Part shown: in pieces, positions 36,006 to 44,699 of the stretch
Position numbering within the stretch: the stretch's first letter is position 1
How the letters are laid out: each line of letters opens with the position of its first letter
Origin: Mesorhizobium sp. CA8
Lineage (GTDB): Bacteria; Pseudomonadota; Alphaproteobacteria; Rhizobiales; Rhizobiaceae
Reading direction: 5' to 3'
Length of the DNA stretch: 64,000 bases
NCBI RefSeq assembly: GCF_020164955.1
Contig: NZ_JAIUHG010000026.1
Coordinates: forward strand, 35,643-99,642
Program-made: the position numbers and the translations under genes
Notes under the pieces: generated by a model
Database searches by the model: none
Seen by the model: the letters and a program-made list of their open reading frames with translations, nothing else
Told to the model about the DNA's origin: nothing

Positions 36006-36566
36006 ATGACAACGCTGTTCGGTACCCCTGACATTGCAATCGGGATGAAAGAGAGTGTCAGTCGCCTGCGGCTGTTCGACGGACCTCTCGACTTGAGTTG
36101 GCGTCATTGCGCCACGACATCGGATTTCATCGCCGAACTTTTCGCGTCGCGCTTTCAGTCGTCCCGCAATGACTACATGGAGGTGCGCCACAGCATCGGA
36201 TATCTGGTCAACGAGCTCACCGAAAATGCCGTGAAATTTCGCGCACCGGGAGAAATCGTGATTGAGGCTTCGATGGATTCAGATTCGTTCAAGCTCAAAG
36301 TGTCGAACGACGTCGACGGTGAAAACGCGGCTCAGTTCCAAAGCCTCCTGGCGGACATCACGGTTGGCGACCCCGCAGACCTGCTGATACAGCGAATTGA
36401 ATCGAATGCCGCAAACCCCGACGTGGGAGGCTCCGGGCTCGGATTGCTGACGTTGATGAGCGACTACGGCGCACGCCTTGCCTGGATATTCAGCTCTGCC
36501 GACGAAAGCGACCGCATTTGCCTGGAGACGTATGCCTCCATTCCGATATCGCAAACTGATAACTAG
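36006..36566 (+). CDS. GHKL ATPase-like anti-sigma/kinase partner (slr1658-like)
   Basis: A 186-residue protein with a recognisable N box (YLVNELTENAVKF) and a G2-like box (GGSGLGLLTLMSDYGARL), typical of RsbW/SpoIIAB relatives and of the slr1658 group. It would phosphorylate or sequester the STAS proteins at 36584 and perhaps 32462. It starts two bases after the phosphatase stop and ends 17 bases before the STAS gene. The central ATP-lid region is short, so catalytic activity is likely but unproven. Confidence 0.82.
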   Translation: MTTLFGTPDIAIGMKESVSRLRLFDGPLDLSWRHCATTSDFIAELFASRFQSSRNDYMEVRHSIGYLVNELTENAVKFRAPGEIVIEASMDSDSFKLKVSNDVDGENAAQFQSLLADITVGDPADLLIQRIESNAANPDVGGSGLGLLTLMSDYGARLAWIFSSADESDRICLETYASIPISQTDN

Positions 36567-36583
36567 ATGAAACGAAACAGACA

Positions 36584-36922
36584 ATGGAAATCAAGACGGA
36601 CGACTACCGCGTGTGGATCGAAGGAAGCGATATTTTTTTCGACGGCGTAATGCGGCTTGCTAGTTCCGAGGCCGGCTCACCGATTATGGCCTTAGCCAAA
36701 AGTGTTCTCGCCTCAAATCCTTCTTCCATTACACTCAATCTAAAGGACCTGCACTTTCTCAACTCGTCCGGCATCAACCTGCTGGCTAAATTTACGATCG
36801 AGGTGCGCAAGCACCCCGACGTTCGACTCGTCGTGCGTGGAACGCCCGATATACCCTGGCAATCGAAATCGCTGCCGAACCTGAAGAAGCTGCATCCCGC
36901 TCTGGTGCTTTTGATGAACTGA
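36584..36922 (+). CDS. STAS-like anti-sigma-factor antagonist (slr1659-like)
   Basis: A 112-residue protein with the beta-alpha pattern of STAS antagonists. The segment ITLNLKDLHFLNSSGINLLA has the SSG site at the helix start, where Ser is normally phosphorylated by the kinase and dephosphorylated by the PP2C phosphatase. A DVRLVVRGTPDIPW strand follows. It is the last gene of the partner-switching operon and the likely output protein. The ribosome binding site is weak, and coupling to the upstream gene is probable. Confidence 0.82.
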   Translation: MEIKTDDYRVWIEGSDIFFDGVMRLASSEAGSPIMALAKSVLASNPSSITLNLKDLHFLNSSGINLLAKFTIEVRKHPDVRLVVRGTPDIPWQSKSLPNLKKLHPALVLLMN

Positions 36923-37603
36923 CACCATCCGGTAAAGCCGCTCCCGACTCTTAACCTCCACGCCTTTGCCCGGAGTTCGGAGACCACGTCGTCGCAGACA
37001 ACCTCGTGACAGGATCCGGCGCGTTGGAGGTAGCAGAGCATGCACGGTCGGGAATGTGGCCGGGCGGCCATCTGCCGATCCATCGCGCTTGATCGCGCCG
37101 ATGCTTGAACGATTCATCGCAACGGACCGCGGCTTTGCGAAGGCAAAGAAGGAGGAGGCTTAAACCGAGCTTCCTATGCCCGACCTGTCGAATGCGATGG
37201 GATCGAGAGTGCGCCTCGGGAGGCCATCCAAGGTTAATTGATCTGACGAGAGAACTGCTTGAGGATCTCGACGGGCAGCAAGGATTGAGCCCTGCAATGT
37301 CAATGCCGGTGCGTTCTCTGATTTCATTGAGAAATCGGCCCCAAATGAACGTGAACAGAGCAAAAACATTCGAACATATCTGTGCCGTGTCTGTGCCAAG
37401 CGGGCTCAAGGGTGACGTAACGGAAACGAAGGGCGACTATTTCCGTCTACCATGGAAATATGCTACGGCTTTCGACACAGGCGCCAGCCCGACCAGGTCG
37501 TATGTCAGGCTGAATTTCAGTTCTCGACGCCTAACCGGAAGTTCGATCTCCCGTCACTTGCGATGTGATGCACCGCCTCGATCCAGCCCGAGCTGAACGG
37601 ACG
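36923..37603. other. intergenic, decayed
   Basis: No supported gene. A frame at 37105-37596 includes CPTCRMRWDREC and LIDLTRELLEDLDG, which could be a degraded zinc-ribbon protein, but start, family and codon pattern are unconvincing. Confidence 0.4.
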
Positions 37604-37885
37604 TCATGCACGGCGCGCCCGGACGCTCAGCCACCAATCGTCGGGCCTACCCATACATCGACGTATCTCGCTGACCATCCAGCCAGCGTCTGTCAGTTCG
37701 GACCGCAGGGCGGACTCGCGCCAGTATGTCTCGACGTAGCGCCGTGGCGCTGCAGCGGTGCCGCCTATCGAGACATCCTCGCCATCGCCGTCTCTGACCG
37801 AGACATGCAGTCGGCCGCCGGTCCTGGTCGGTGGCGAAAGGAGATTTTCTGTACGGTTTATGTGAGGTTGGTCCCGATCTTCCCT
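37604..37885 (-). pseudogene. C-terminal remnant of an unknown protein
   Basis: The minus strand has an uninterrupted frame without a start codon, entered after a TAA. It contains RRYVETYWRESALRSEL, GWMVSEIRRCMGRPDDWWLS and ends VRARRA at 37604. The aromatic, charged composition looks like genuine coding DNA, not a shadow frame. No family is recognised. Confidence 0.35.
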
Positions 37886-38439
37886 TTAAGCGCGGTCTGT
37901 CCGCCAAAGAGAACATCAGGGCAACATGTCTGAGCGGATTGGCGTACACGATGGCCTCGGAAGCGGTGGCAAGCGAACGGATCGAGGACCAGCGCGCAAG
38001 CGGTTTTGTCGAGTGCTGGGATGCGACCGCCGCTGCGTCCATGTCAATTAAACAGGCTATAAAGACCGACAGGGGCAATCGCCAGAAAGGATCGCTGGCT
38101 GGCAACAGCTTGCTCGCCCACCGCCGGGGGCGCAAGCCCTCGGCTATTTCACCACCTCTGCGGGGCGCACCTTGAAGGATTTGGATCATCCCATCCCAAC
38201 CTACATCGTCGCGATCGGCGCTGGATGATGGCCGCACTGGCCGCGGCTGCTTTACTATTATCAGTTCGCTAAGTCGCGGCTTGGAAGGCTCTACCGTTGT
38301 AGGACGGGAACGCTGGCATCGGCCTTGCACAGCAGAGATTGCCGGTTTGGTCCCCGGCAGCTCGTCGGGCTTGAGGCTGTAGTTGGGGGCCTCGCCCGGC
38401 GAGTTTTAGCGAAACAGGTGGAAAGGCATAGAAACTTGT
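37886..38439. other. intergenic, no gene seen
   Basis: Only overlapping short frames without motifs. A minus-strand piece ends CCPDVLFGGQTALKGKIGTN and may be another gene tail, with weak support. Confidence 0.35.
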
Positions 38440-38640
38440 ATAAATTCATGAATGCTAATTTAGCTTCCTGTTTGCCGACTCACCGCACCGAGTCGGCTAG
38501 GCCCGGCGGTTCAACCCAACGCAAACCCCAACGCGGAACTGTCGGGCCGCTCTATTCGGAAGGCGTCCAGCTCTTGCGCTGCTCCGGCGTTAGAGCGTGA
38601 TTAGTGAACTGGACGTTCCGGTCCTCCCGGCCGGCGGCTC
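38440..38640 (-). repeat. dispersed gene-3'-end/hairpin element, copy 2
   Basis: On the minus strand this runs from the last codons of the zinc-ribbon gene (EDRNVQFTNHALTPEQRKSW) through the conserved ttgggttgaaccgccgggcc core to the hairpin gccgactc (38474-38481) / gagtcggc (38490-38497), followed by a gctaaattagc-like block. It is the most complete of the three copies. See 4060-4215 and 41655-41870. Confidence 0.75.
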
Positions 38641-38865
38641 GGCATCGTGGCAGTAGATCTCTTTGATCAAGCCCCAGTGCATGCAGGAGTGATCCGGGCC
38701 AAGCCGTTTGACCAGTTCGGCGACGTCGAGCAGCGCAGTCCGCCTGCATGTGAGGCAATAGACCGACAGGCCGGTGCCGGCCGCCAACTTCTTGCCAAGC
38801 GTATCTTCAACGAACGGGTATTTGTTCGACGTTGGCGATCCTCGTGACCGGGGTCGCCGCACCAT
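38552..38865 (-). pseudogene. zinc-ribbon protein, one-base frameshift before C terminus
   Basis: From ATG 38865 the frame encodes KKLAAGTGLSVYCLTC, LLDVAELVKRLGPDHSCMHW and IKEIYC, with two cysteine knuckles expected. It then ends in an unrelated tail at 38590. The next frame supplies RCRAAGREDRNVQFTNHALT and a stop at 38552. The fragment at 41.8 kb keeps the matching YC..WRAAGREDRN in one frame, which supports a single lost base near 38649 here. With the repair, the second knuckle becomes YC-x-x-C. A small DNA- or RNA-binding protein is plausible. Confidence 0.6.
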
Positions 38866-38918
38866 CGGAATATATTCCTCTGCACCGACTGATCGGCAAG
38901 AGTGCAGGCACAAAAACC

Positions 38919-38947
38919 CGCTGTGGAAAAACCACAGCGGGTTTCAG
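38919..38947. terminator. strong hairpin, terminator-like
   Basis: acccgctgtgg and ccacagcgggt form an 11-bp stem around an aaaaa loop and are followed by tt. It works as a terminator candidate for plus-strand transcripts and has A-runs on the other side. Confidence 0.6.
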
Positions 38948-39699
38948 TGACAGCCTCTAGCGGACCGCCGAGCCGTTGACGATCGAGAGGACGACCACGG
39001 CCGTAACCGCGGACAGCCGGTCGCGCTTATAGCCAACACGCCGTGGGAAGCAGCGACGATCGGAACCAAGAAAGAGGTTCAGGCGCGCAGAGATGAACGG
39101 CTATGGGTGCGCGTCACCGAGGAAAGCAACCGCGCGGTATATAGCTACGCGGTCAAATAGACCCGTGGATAATAGCCGCCTGTTCACCATGTCGAGGCAT
39201 CCTAATTGAAGCTGGCCCCAACGCATCTAATTTCTCCGTGCGTCGTTTGAGACGCGTCCCCGCCCAAAACTGGCGGCCGATGTTTTGATGTGCGGACCCG
39301 AATCCACATATGCGTCGGTCGCAGTCGTTTTCGAAGCGATCAGTGCGATGACGTCTAAGCCAGCTACAGGAATGGTTGTTGTGCCACCGCGGATGTGCGC
39401 GGTCACGCCCAAGCTTGTTGAAGATCTGACCGAGGATCTTCGGCAGCTCTGCCCGCCTACCCGTTCCAAGTCGTGCCCGACTACGTAGGCCGGCAGAGCA
39501 CGAATTCTTCGTGGTGCCGGATGGCGAGGTGCCGGATGAAGCGCTCGAAGCGCTTCAGGCTGTTCTGGCTCGATACAGCGATAACAGCGCGGTGCGTTAG
39601 GCCTCTGGTGCCGTTTGCCTCACGACGCCCTGAGGGCTTGCATGCTCGCCGATTGAGGGCCACCTGTACCTGATCACAGCGCGCAAAATTGTCACAGGA
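38948..39699. other. decayed region with coding scraps
   Basis: Around 39025-39160 (plus), NTPWEAATIGTKKEVQARRD followed by VRVTEESNRAVYSYAVK looks like a gene tail. Around 39490-39600 (plus), EHEFFVVPDGEVPDEALEAL and QAVLARYSDNSAVR looks like another. Neither has a start in frame. No intact gene. Confidence 0.35.
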
Positions 39700-39996
39700 A
39701 TGGATGAATCCGCATGGTCCATGCCGCATTTAACAGATGTCAATGCCAATTGTTCCTGGCTAGAAGAACCGATGCGGCGAACGGTTAACGAGGGGCTCAG
39801 GGCGATGAAGATGCGACACAACGGTTCTGCCACCCCGGAACAGCTTGCGATACTTGCAGCCGCGCTCAAAGAGCTTGGAGCCGATCTGCCGCTGGCCAGT
39901 CCCGAACGGGAGATGCTGGCGGCGCAGATCATGACGCTGTTTGAGAACGGCATCGAGTCGCTGGACGAGATCAAGACGGCACTCTCAAAACGATAA
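39700..39996 (+). CDS. small hypothetical protein
   Basis: A 98-residue frame. The second half (TPEQLAILAAALKELGADL, then IMTLFENGIESLDEIKTALS) is regular and helical and probably genuine. The first 37 residues are less convincing; an internal ATG at 39811 would give a 61-residue protein. No family is recognised. A GC-rich potential hairpin follows the stop. Confidence 0.45.
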   Translation: MDESAWSMPHLTDVNANCSWLEEPMRRTVNEGLRAMKMRHNGSATPEQLAILAAALKELGADLPLASPEREMLAAQIMTLFENGIESLDEIKTALSKR

Positions 39997-40801
39997 AAAG
40001 GCCGCCGACCGAAGCCGACGGGCAGTGATTGGAGTAGCTTAGTGTGCGCAAACTGGCAACGAGCGCGGCAGGCTACTTCGGGAACAGCGGAAAGCCACGG
40101 TTTGTTCCTCCGATAGCTATATCCGGCCCGTCAGTTGCAATGCGCGTGAGACGAACGTCGTATCCGTCAACTCATAAGTCCTTCAGTACGCAACCTTTTC
40201 TGGAGACGGCCACTGGGGAGTGCTGGCGAGCATAGTGCCTTCGTCGCCAGTTTATGGATGCCCACCATTGCCTGCGATGATGGTGGGCATCCATCGCCAA
40301 AGGTGCCGGATTGCCGATTCCTCAACAGCTTAACGACGGATACATCACTTTTGAGTGCCCACGGTGCGAACGCCCGATCGTTCGAAAAGGCACATCGTTA
40401 AGACCATATCCTCATTCAAATGTCCGTTGTGCAACGCGGCGCTGCGGCTTGGATACCCGAGAAGCTGCACCTCTTCGAGAAGCACAAGCATCTGATAGCG
40501 AGCACAGCAAACCGATGATGCAAAAAGCCCGCCGGCCGGAGCCAGCGGGCGAAGGTGGTTGGTCTCGGACCCGCCAGGACCGAGAACTTGATCACATGCC
40601 ACATGACACGAGGCGACGCTCTAACATATGTTGCGGCACGGGCTGCCTACGGCGCACTTCGTCGATCTCTCGCTTCATGTCCTGGATATCGACGGTGCCA
40701 CGGATGGCCGAGTTTGGTTGACTCGGGCTCCGGGCAAAGCGTACGTCGCGGTTCGCTCCCCGCGTCCAGGGCGCGCTTTTCACCAACAAAGGTACCCAAA
40801 A
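39997..40801. other. intergenic with two hairpins
   Basis: No intact gene. A perfect inverted repeat gcccaccat/atggtgggc lies at 40260-40288, and a GC-rich imperfect hairpin follows an A-run at 40521-40550; both are terminator-like. A plus-strand frame at 40311 contains ITFECPRCERPIVRKG, a possible zinc-ribbon scrap. Confidence 0.4.
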
Positions 40802-41104
40802 ATGGACGGCAAATATACCAATGCTCGTGAACACTTCTTCGGTGCAATCCGCGAGCTAGCAGCCTCCGCAGACAGCATTCAGGCGAGGCTGATTGAAGCG
40901 AGCGCAAACATCCTGAATGTTACGATTGACGAATTCAACGGCGACCCCGAACTCAAGATCAAATTTGCAAAGTTGCTGGACATTTTGGCGACCGATCAGG
41001 ATGATTTGGAGAAGGTCGCCGTAGTGAACGCGGCGCACATGACCGACTTCGAAGCGGCGAAAGTCGCCGATTTGATTTGCGATTTCTATTACGAGATCAC
41101 CTAG
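40802..41104 (+). CDS. small hypothetical helical protein
   Basis: A 100-residue helical protein from ATG 40802 (REHFFGAIRELAASADSIQA, then DDLEKVAVVNAAHMTDFEAA and DLICDFYYEIT). The frame is open upstream from 40628 but that part looks non-coding. The last ~30 codons and the DNA after the stop are duplicated, inverted, at 63195-63362. No family is recognised. Confidence 0.5.
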   Translation: MDGKYTNAREHFFGAIRELAASADSIQARLIEASANILNVTIDEFNGDPELKIKFAKLLDILATDQDDLEKVAVVNAAHMTDFEAAKVADLICDFYYEIT

Positions 41105-41203
41105 GTTCGGTGCGTGCGTAGCCGCCCCGCAGCACGCGCCAGATATCAGACCAATAGCCGTGATCAGCGAGGCCAGAGCCGCAGCCGCCATTCCAGTTAC
41201 CCC
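41012..41203. repeat. segment duplicated in inverse orientation at 63195-63362
   Basis: It covers the 3' end of the 40802 gene (aggtcgccgtag onward) and about 100 bases after it (through gccgcagccg). The complement of 63195-63362 matches with few substitutions and one ~11-bp length difference. On the minus strand both copies encode a hydrophobic stretch (AAAALASLI). Confidence 0.7.
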
Positions 41204-41432
41204 CGAGGGGCACCCAGCCCCATGAGTTTCCATCGCGTTACTTCGGGCGGTAACTGCCTTCACCCCGGTCATGTCATCATTTGGTTTGCTGACAGCGGGT
41301 GCAACTAACGCGTCCAGCCGATAAATGCGGCTAGGGTAGGGAAATCTTGCTTGGCCCGATTCTTCCGGGCGCCTAGCCGCACCAGCCTCAACAGCGCGGA
41401 TGGCAGCTTTGGCTTCCTTGGGCGTCAGCCTG

Positions 41433-41462
41433 CAAAAAGCCCGCCGAAGCGGGCTGTCTTTC
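41433..41462. terminator. hairpin with A-run and T-run, bidirectional terminator
   Basis: aaaaagcccgcc-gaa-gcgggctgtctttct: a stem of agcccgc with gcgggct, preceded by A-residues and followed by a T-rich tail. Confidence 0.6.
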
Positions 41463-41654
41463 TAGGCCGTGCTGTTATCTGCCGGCAGGGCCGGCGGAGT
41501 AAAAGCGTTGATCGCCGTCATAGCCTCAGGCCCTGAGATATGCCCTTGAGCCACCTTGCCGTTGAGGTACTGCGGCATGTCAAACGTCGTCTCGTCCTTG
41601 GCGCCTTCTGCTATCGATGAAACCGGGGAAACCATCAAAAGTTATATCCATGCA

Positions 41655-41870
41655 GGGGCGCTGCGTTAGCCTCTGCTTCAGCCGACTCGCCCCCCTACTG
41701 AGTCGGCTAGGCCCGCCGGTTCAACCCAACGCGCCCCAACGCGGAGCTGACGGGCCGCTACCGCGCCAAGCCCTTACGCTGTTCAACGCATGTGAACTAG
41801 AGGTTCCGGTCCTCCCGGCCGGCGGCTCGCCACTCACTGCAATAGAGGATCAAACCCGAGTGCATGCAGG
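41655..41870 (-). repeat. dispersed gene-3'-end/hairpin element, copy 3
   Basis: The minus strand begins with a degenerate zinc-ribbon tail (CMHSGLILYCSEWRAAGRED followed by RNL and a stop). It continues through the conserved ttgggttgaaccggcgggcc core to the hairpin agccgactc (41680-41688) / gagtcggct (41700-41708). Coding content is decayed, while the core and hairpin are kept. Confidence 0.75.
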
Positions 41871-42175
41871 GTTTTCAAGAAACGGGAATTCTTTGCCGAT
41901 GGCGATCTCCAAAGAGGTCGCCCCATCCGAGGTGCGAATAAGAGCCCCCGGCGCGCTTGCCTTACGCGATCACACCATGTCGACCGCAGATGTTTTAGCT
42001 AAGCTGCATGTGCGGCGGACCACGGTTCGCCAGGCCGGCGCACGCTCAGGCAATCTCCCCAGAGGCGCCGGCCACCCTTAGCCCGTCGCTAGGTGTGGGG
42101 GCACACCAGCGACGGGCTATCGGCGAACATTAGCAGTCGCTTGACGAGGCCGGTTGCAGCGCCAGACTCATCCCT
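41871..42175. other. intergenic, no gene seen
   Basis: Short frames only. A plus-strand piece (TADVLAKLHVRRTTV) hints at a helix-turn-helix scrap without further support. Confidence 0.3.
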
Positions 42176-42464
42176 ATGACGAAGGACAGCATCAAGTCGG
42201 CGACATGGTTGCGATCACAGCAACGATCCGCAAGCGCGTCACAGAGGACCGGGTTAGCGTGCTGATCCCTTCCTAACACCAGCCGCATTCGATCGTAGAC
42301 ACATCGCCGAACATCAGCAGCGGCAGAAGATCGAGCTTACCGGCGAAGTCCTGCGCGTCGATGATGACACTGTGACAGTCGGCGGCAAGGATCTCGGCAT
42401 CACGGTCAAGCGCAGTGCCGTGCGGCTCGTCACCAGTCACGCGGCGCCGAAGCGCAAGAAATAG
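42176..42464 (+). pseudogene. broken paralogue of the 16205-16513 gene
   Basis: MTKDSIK, one base missing, then VGDMVAITATIRKRVTEDRV and SVLIPS, an in-frame TAA, HQPHSIVDTS, a further frame change, then QKIELTGEVLRVDDDTVTVG and KRSAVRLVTSHAAPKRKK with a stop at 42464. Each piece aligns in order with the intact gene at 16205-16513. At least two indels and one stop make it non-functional. Confidence 0.65.
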
Positions 42465-42472
42465 GAACAGAA

Positions 42473-42503
42473 AGCCCGCCGCTAATCGACCAAAGCGGCG
42501 GGC
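42473..42503. terminator. hairpin after the broken paralogue
   Basis: agcccgccgct and agcggcgggct form an 11-bp perfect stem with a nine-base loop, preceded by an A-run, just after the pseudogene stop. Confidence 0.6.
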
Positions 42504-42632
42504 TACTTGGAGGGACTTAAGGGCGAGCGGCCCGGAGGGACGAATGAGCCGCTCAACCGTGCAAACTCGCCGATTTCAAAACGGTTCCGGACTTGCAGGG
42601 AACATTTTAGCTAAAGTGAATGTTTGTTCATC

Positions 42633-42944
42633 ATGGAGACGATGGACATCACCGAGTGCCGCGCTGCGCTGCGCCTGATCCGGGCGACGATCGAGGAGCA
42701 TTGCCCACCCGGCGTGCTGATGAGCGAAGAGCAGGTGAACGGGCGCTATGGGCCATCGCTGCTCGACGAAGCTGAGGCATTGTCGGTAGCGATTGTCGCT
42801 ACGGTCGAGCGGCTCTCATTTGACGGCGTGCCGAAGCCGCCGGCGCCGAGCCGACGGAAATCGGATATCTTATGGGAAAGCAGTTTCATACCGAAATTTC
42901 AGGCACTCATAGCAGCATTGGGAGAGACGCGGGGCGGCCAATAG
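42633..42944 (+). CDS. small hypothetical protein
   Basis: A 103-residue frame from ATG 42633 (METMDITECRAALRLIRATI, LLDEAEALSVAIVATVERLS, FIPKFQALIAALGETRGG). Regular helices and low stop pressure suggest a true gene. No motifs and no strong ribosome binding site. It lies alone between the terminator at 42473 and the Fic gene. Confidence 0.45.
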   Translation: METMDITECRAALRLIRATIEEHCPPGVLMSEEQVNGRYGPSLLDEAEALSVAIVATVERLSFDGVPKPPAPSRRKSDILWESSFIPKFQALIAALGETRGGQ

Positions 42945-43137
42945 CCGATTCTTCCGGTTTGAGTCGCCAAAATTTGCCAGGCAACGTCCTGTGGACGAAG
43001 CCGTTTCCAGCGGCTCTCGCTAAGAACGATTTCTTGACTAACGGTCATTGTTAGTAAAGAGATTGTATCTAGCGGATTAGGCAAGGAACATGGCCGTGCC
43101 TTGCGCGGTCGGATCGTTTCTTCATGTAGGTTACGTG

Positions 43138-44313
43138 ATGCCAACGCGTAAGACGGGTCGATATGAAAGCGTAATTGTCGGCGGGGAGAAGGTCGATGCC
43201 TTTGTTCCCTTCGACCTGCCGCCCGCGCGACCGGCGCTGGTCATCGACGACAAGCTCGAACATCGTCTTGGCGAAGCCGAGCAGGCGCTCGTTCGGCTCG
43301 ATCTCGCAGGCGAGATGGTGCCCTCACTCGATTGGTTCATCTATGCCTTCGTTCGCAAGGAAGCGGTGATTTCCTCACAGATCGAAGGCACCCAGGCATC
43401 GCTGGTCGACCTCCTCGCCTTCGAGGCCGAGGAACATCCTGCAGCCAATGCGGACATCGAGGAGGTCACGAACTATCTCGACGCTCTGGCCTATGCGCGT
43501 GGCCAACTGGCAGCGAAGCGTGGCCTTCCACTTTCGATGCGGCTACTGAACGAGGCTCACAAGCGGCTGATGCATGGCGTGCGGGGCTCGAACAAGCAGC
43601 CAGGGGAGGTTCGCCGCAGCCAAAATTGGATCGGAGGAAGTCGGCCGGGGAACGGGACCTATGTGCCGCCGGTGCCGGACCAACTTCCTCGGTTGCTCAG
43701 CGAGCTTGAGAAATACATTCACGTCGATGACAAATTGCCGGCGCTGGTGCGTGCGGGGCTGTTGCATGTGCAATTCGAAACGATCCATCCATATCTCGAC
43801 GGCAACGGTCGCATCGGACGATTGTTGATTGCGCTTCTGCTGGAGCATTGGAAACTGCTGAAAGCTCCGCTTCTCTATCTCAGCCTATTCTTCAAGCTTC
43901 ACCGCGAGGAATATTATCGGCGGCTCAACCGTGTGCGGCTGGAAGGGGATTGGGAGGGCTGGACAGACTTCTTTCTGGATGGGGTTGCTACGATTGCCGA
44001 TGAAGCAGTCGCCTCGGCGCGCGAGTTGTTCAATCTTGTCAGCACGGACCGAGCCCGGCTGTTGAGTGCAGACTCCGCTTCCGTCTCGGCATTAAGGCTA
44101 TTCGAGCAACTTCCCCGACATCCGATCGTGACGGTCGTGTCCGCCATGAAGATGATTGATGCCAGTAAGCCAACGGCAACCCGCGCGATCGAAGCGCTGG
44201 CTGAAGCTGGCATTCTCGTCGAAACGACCGGTAAGAAGCGTGACCGCAGCTTTGCCTACCGAGCCTATATGGAGCGTCTGCGGATAGGGACGGATTTGCC
44301 TGATCGCAAATGA
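43138..44313 (+). CDS. Fic-domain AMP-transferase with wHTH tail
   Basis: A 391-residue Fic protein that would transfer AMP (or a related nucleotide group) to a hydroxyl on a target protein. The catalytic motif is HPYLDGNGRIGRLL (residue ~217). An inhibitory helix motif of the S/T-x3-E-G type is present N-terminally (SSQIEG, residue ~80), placing it in class II, where the inhibitor is part of the same chain; no separate antitoxin gene is needed. The last ~90 residues look like a winged helix (ASKPTATRAIEALAEAGIL), common in Fic proteins of the Fic/DOC_N-wHTH type. The start ATG 43138 is chosen over the upstream opening at 43090. It stands alone. Confidence 0.9.
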   Translation: MPTRKTGRYESVIVGGEKVDAFVPFDLPPARPALVIDDKLEHRLGEAEQALVRLDLAGEMVPSLDWFIYAFVRKEAVISSQIEGTQASLVDLLAFEAEEHPAANADIEEVTNYLDALAYARGQLAAKRGLPLSMRLLNEAHKRLMHGVRGSNKQPGEVRRSQNWIGGSRPGNGTYVPPVPDQLPRLLSELEKYIHVDDKLPALVRAGLLHVQFETIHPYLDGNGRIGRLLIALLLEHWKLLKAPLLYLSLFFKLHREEYYRRLNRVRLEGDWEGWTDFFLDGVATIADEAVASARELFNLVSTDRARLLSADSASVSALRLFEQLPRHPIVTVVSAMKMIDASKPTATRAIEALAEAGILVETTGKKRDRSFAYRAYMERLRIGTDLPDRK

Positions 44314-44699
44314 CACGAACGGATCAGGACTGGCGACATTGGAGCTCACATTGCGTAACTTTGCAGCTTGCATTGCGGCAACCATCAATTACTTCGATGC
44401 GCCAGAAGCGGACGTTTGCGCCACCCTGATCAGAGGATGTCCGCTTCCCGCCTTCATGTGGGTCGCTAAACGTTTAGCATTTCCGAAACCTGCCGTTCGT
44501 GAGCCCCGCCTCCACGTCACATCGTCCTTTGCCCAGCCCGCCCGCGGGGCGCCTGTTTCCCGGTCCCGGAGAGAACCTCGCTGCGGAAACCCCGGCCGCG
44601 CGCGAGGTGCTGGCCGACAGCCGCTGTGGGGCCGGGGGGGTCGCGGCCGAACGGAAACTTCTATAGGGTGGAAACGACGCCACCAAGGACGCCAAGAAC
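44314..44699. other. intergenic upstream of the CheB/CheR/kinase gene
   Basis: 386 bases without a supported gene. GC-rich, with a run of g around 44634-44641. Expected to hold the promoter of the large kinase gene. Confidence 0.4.

Noticed and set aside
36744..36803. possibility that the STAS protein at 36584 is itself a phosphatase or kinase
   Set aside because: It is only 112 residues and has the SSG antagonist site without any ATP or metal-binding motif.
37647..38330. 227-codon minus-strand open frame
   Set aside because: Only a neighbouring frame in 37604-37885 has protein-like composition; this one is Arg-rich and motif-free.
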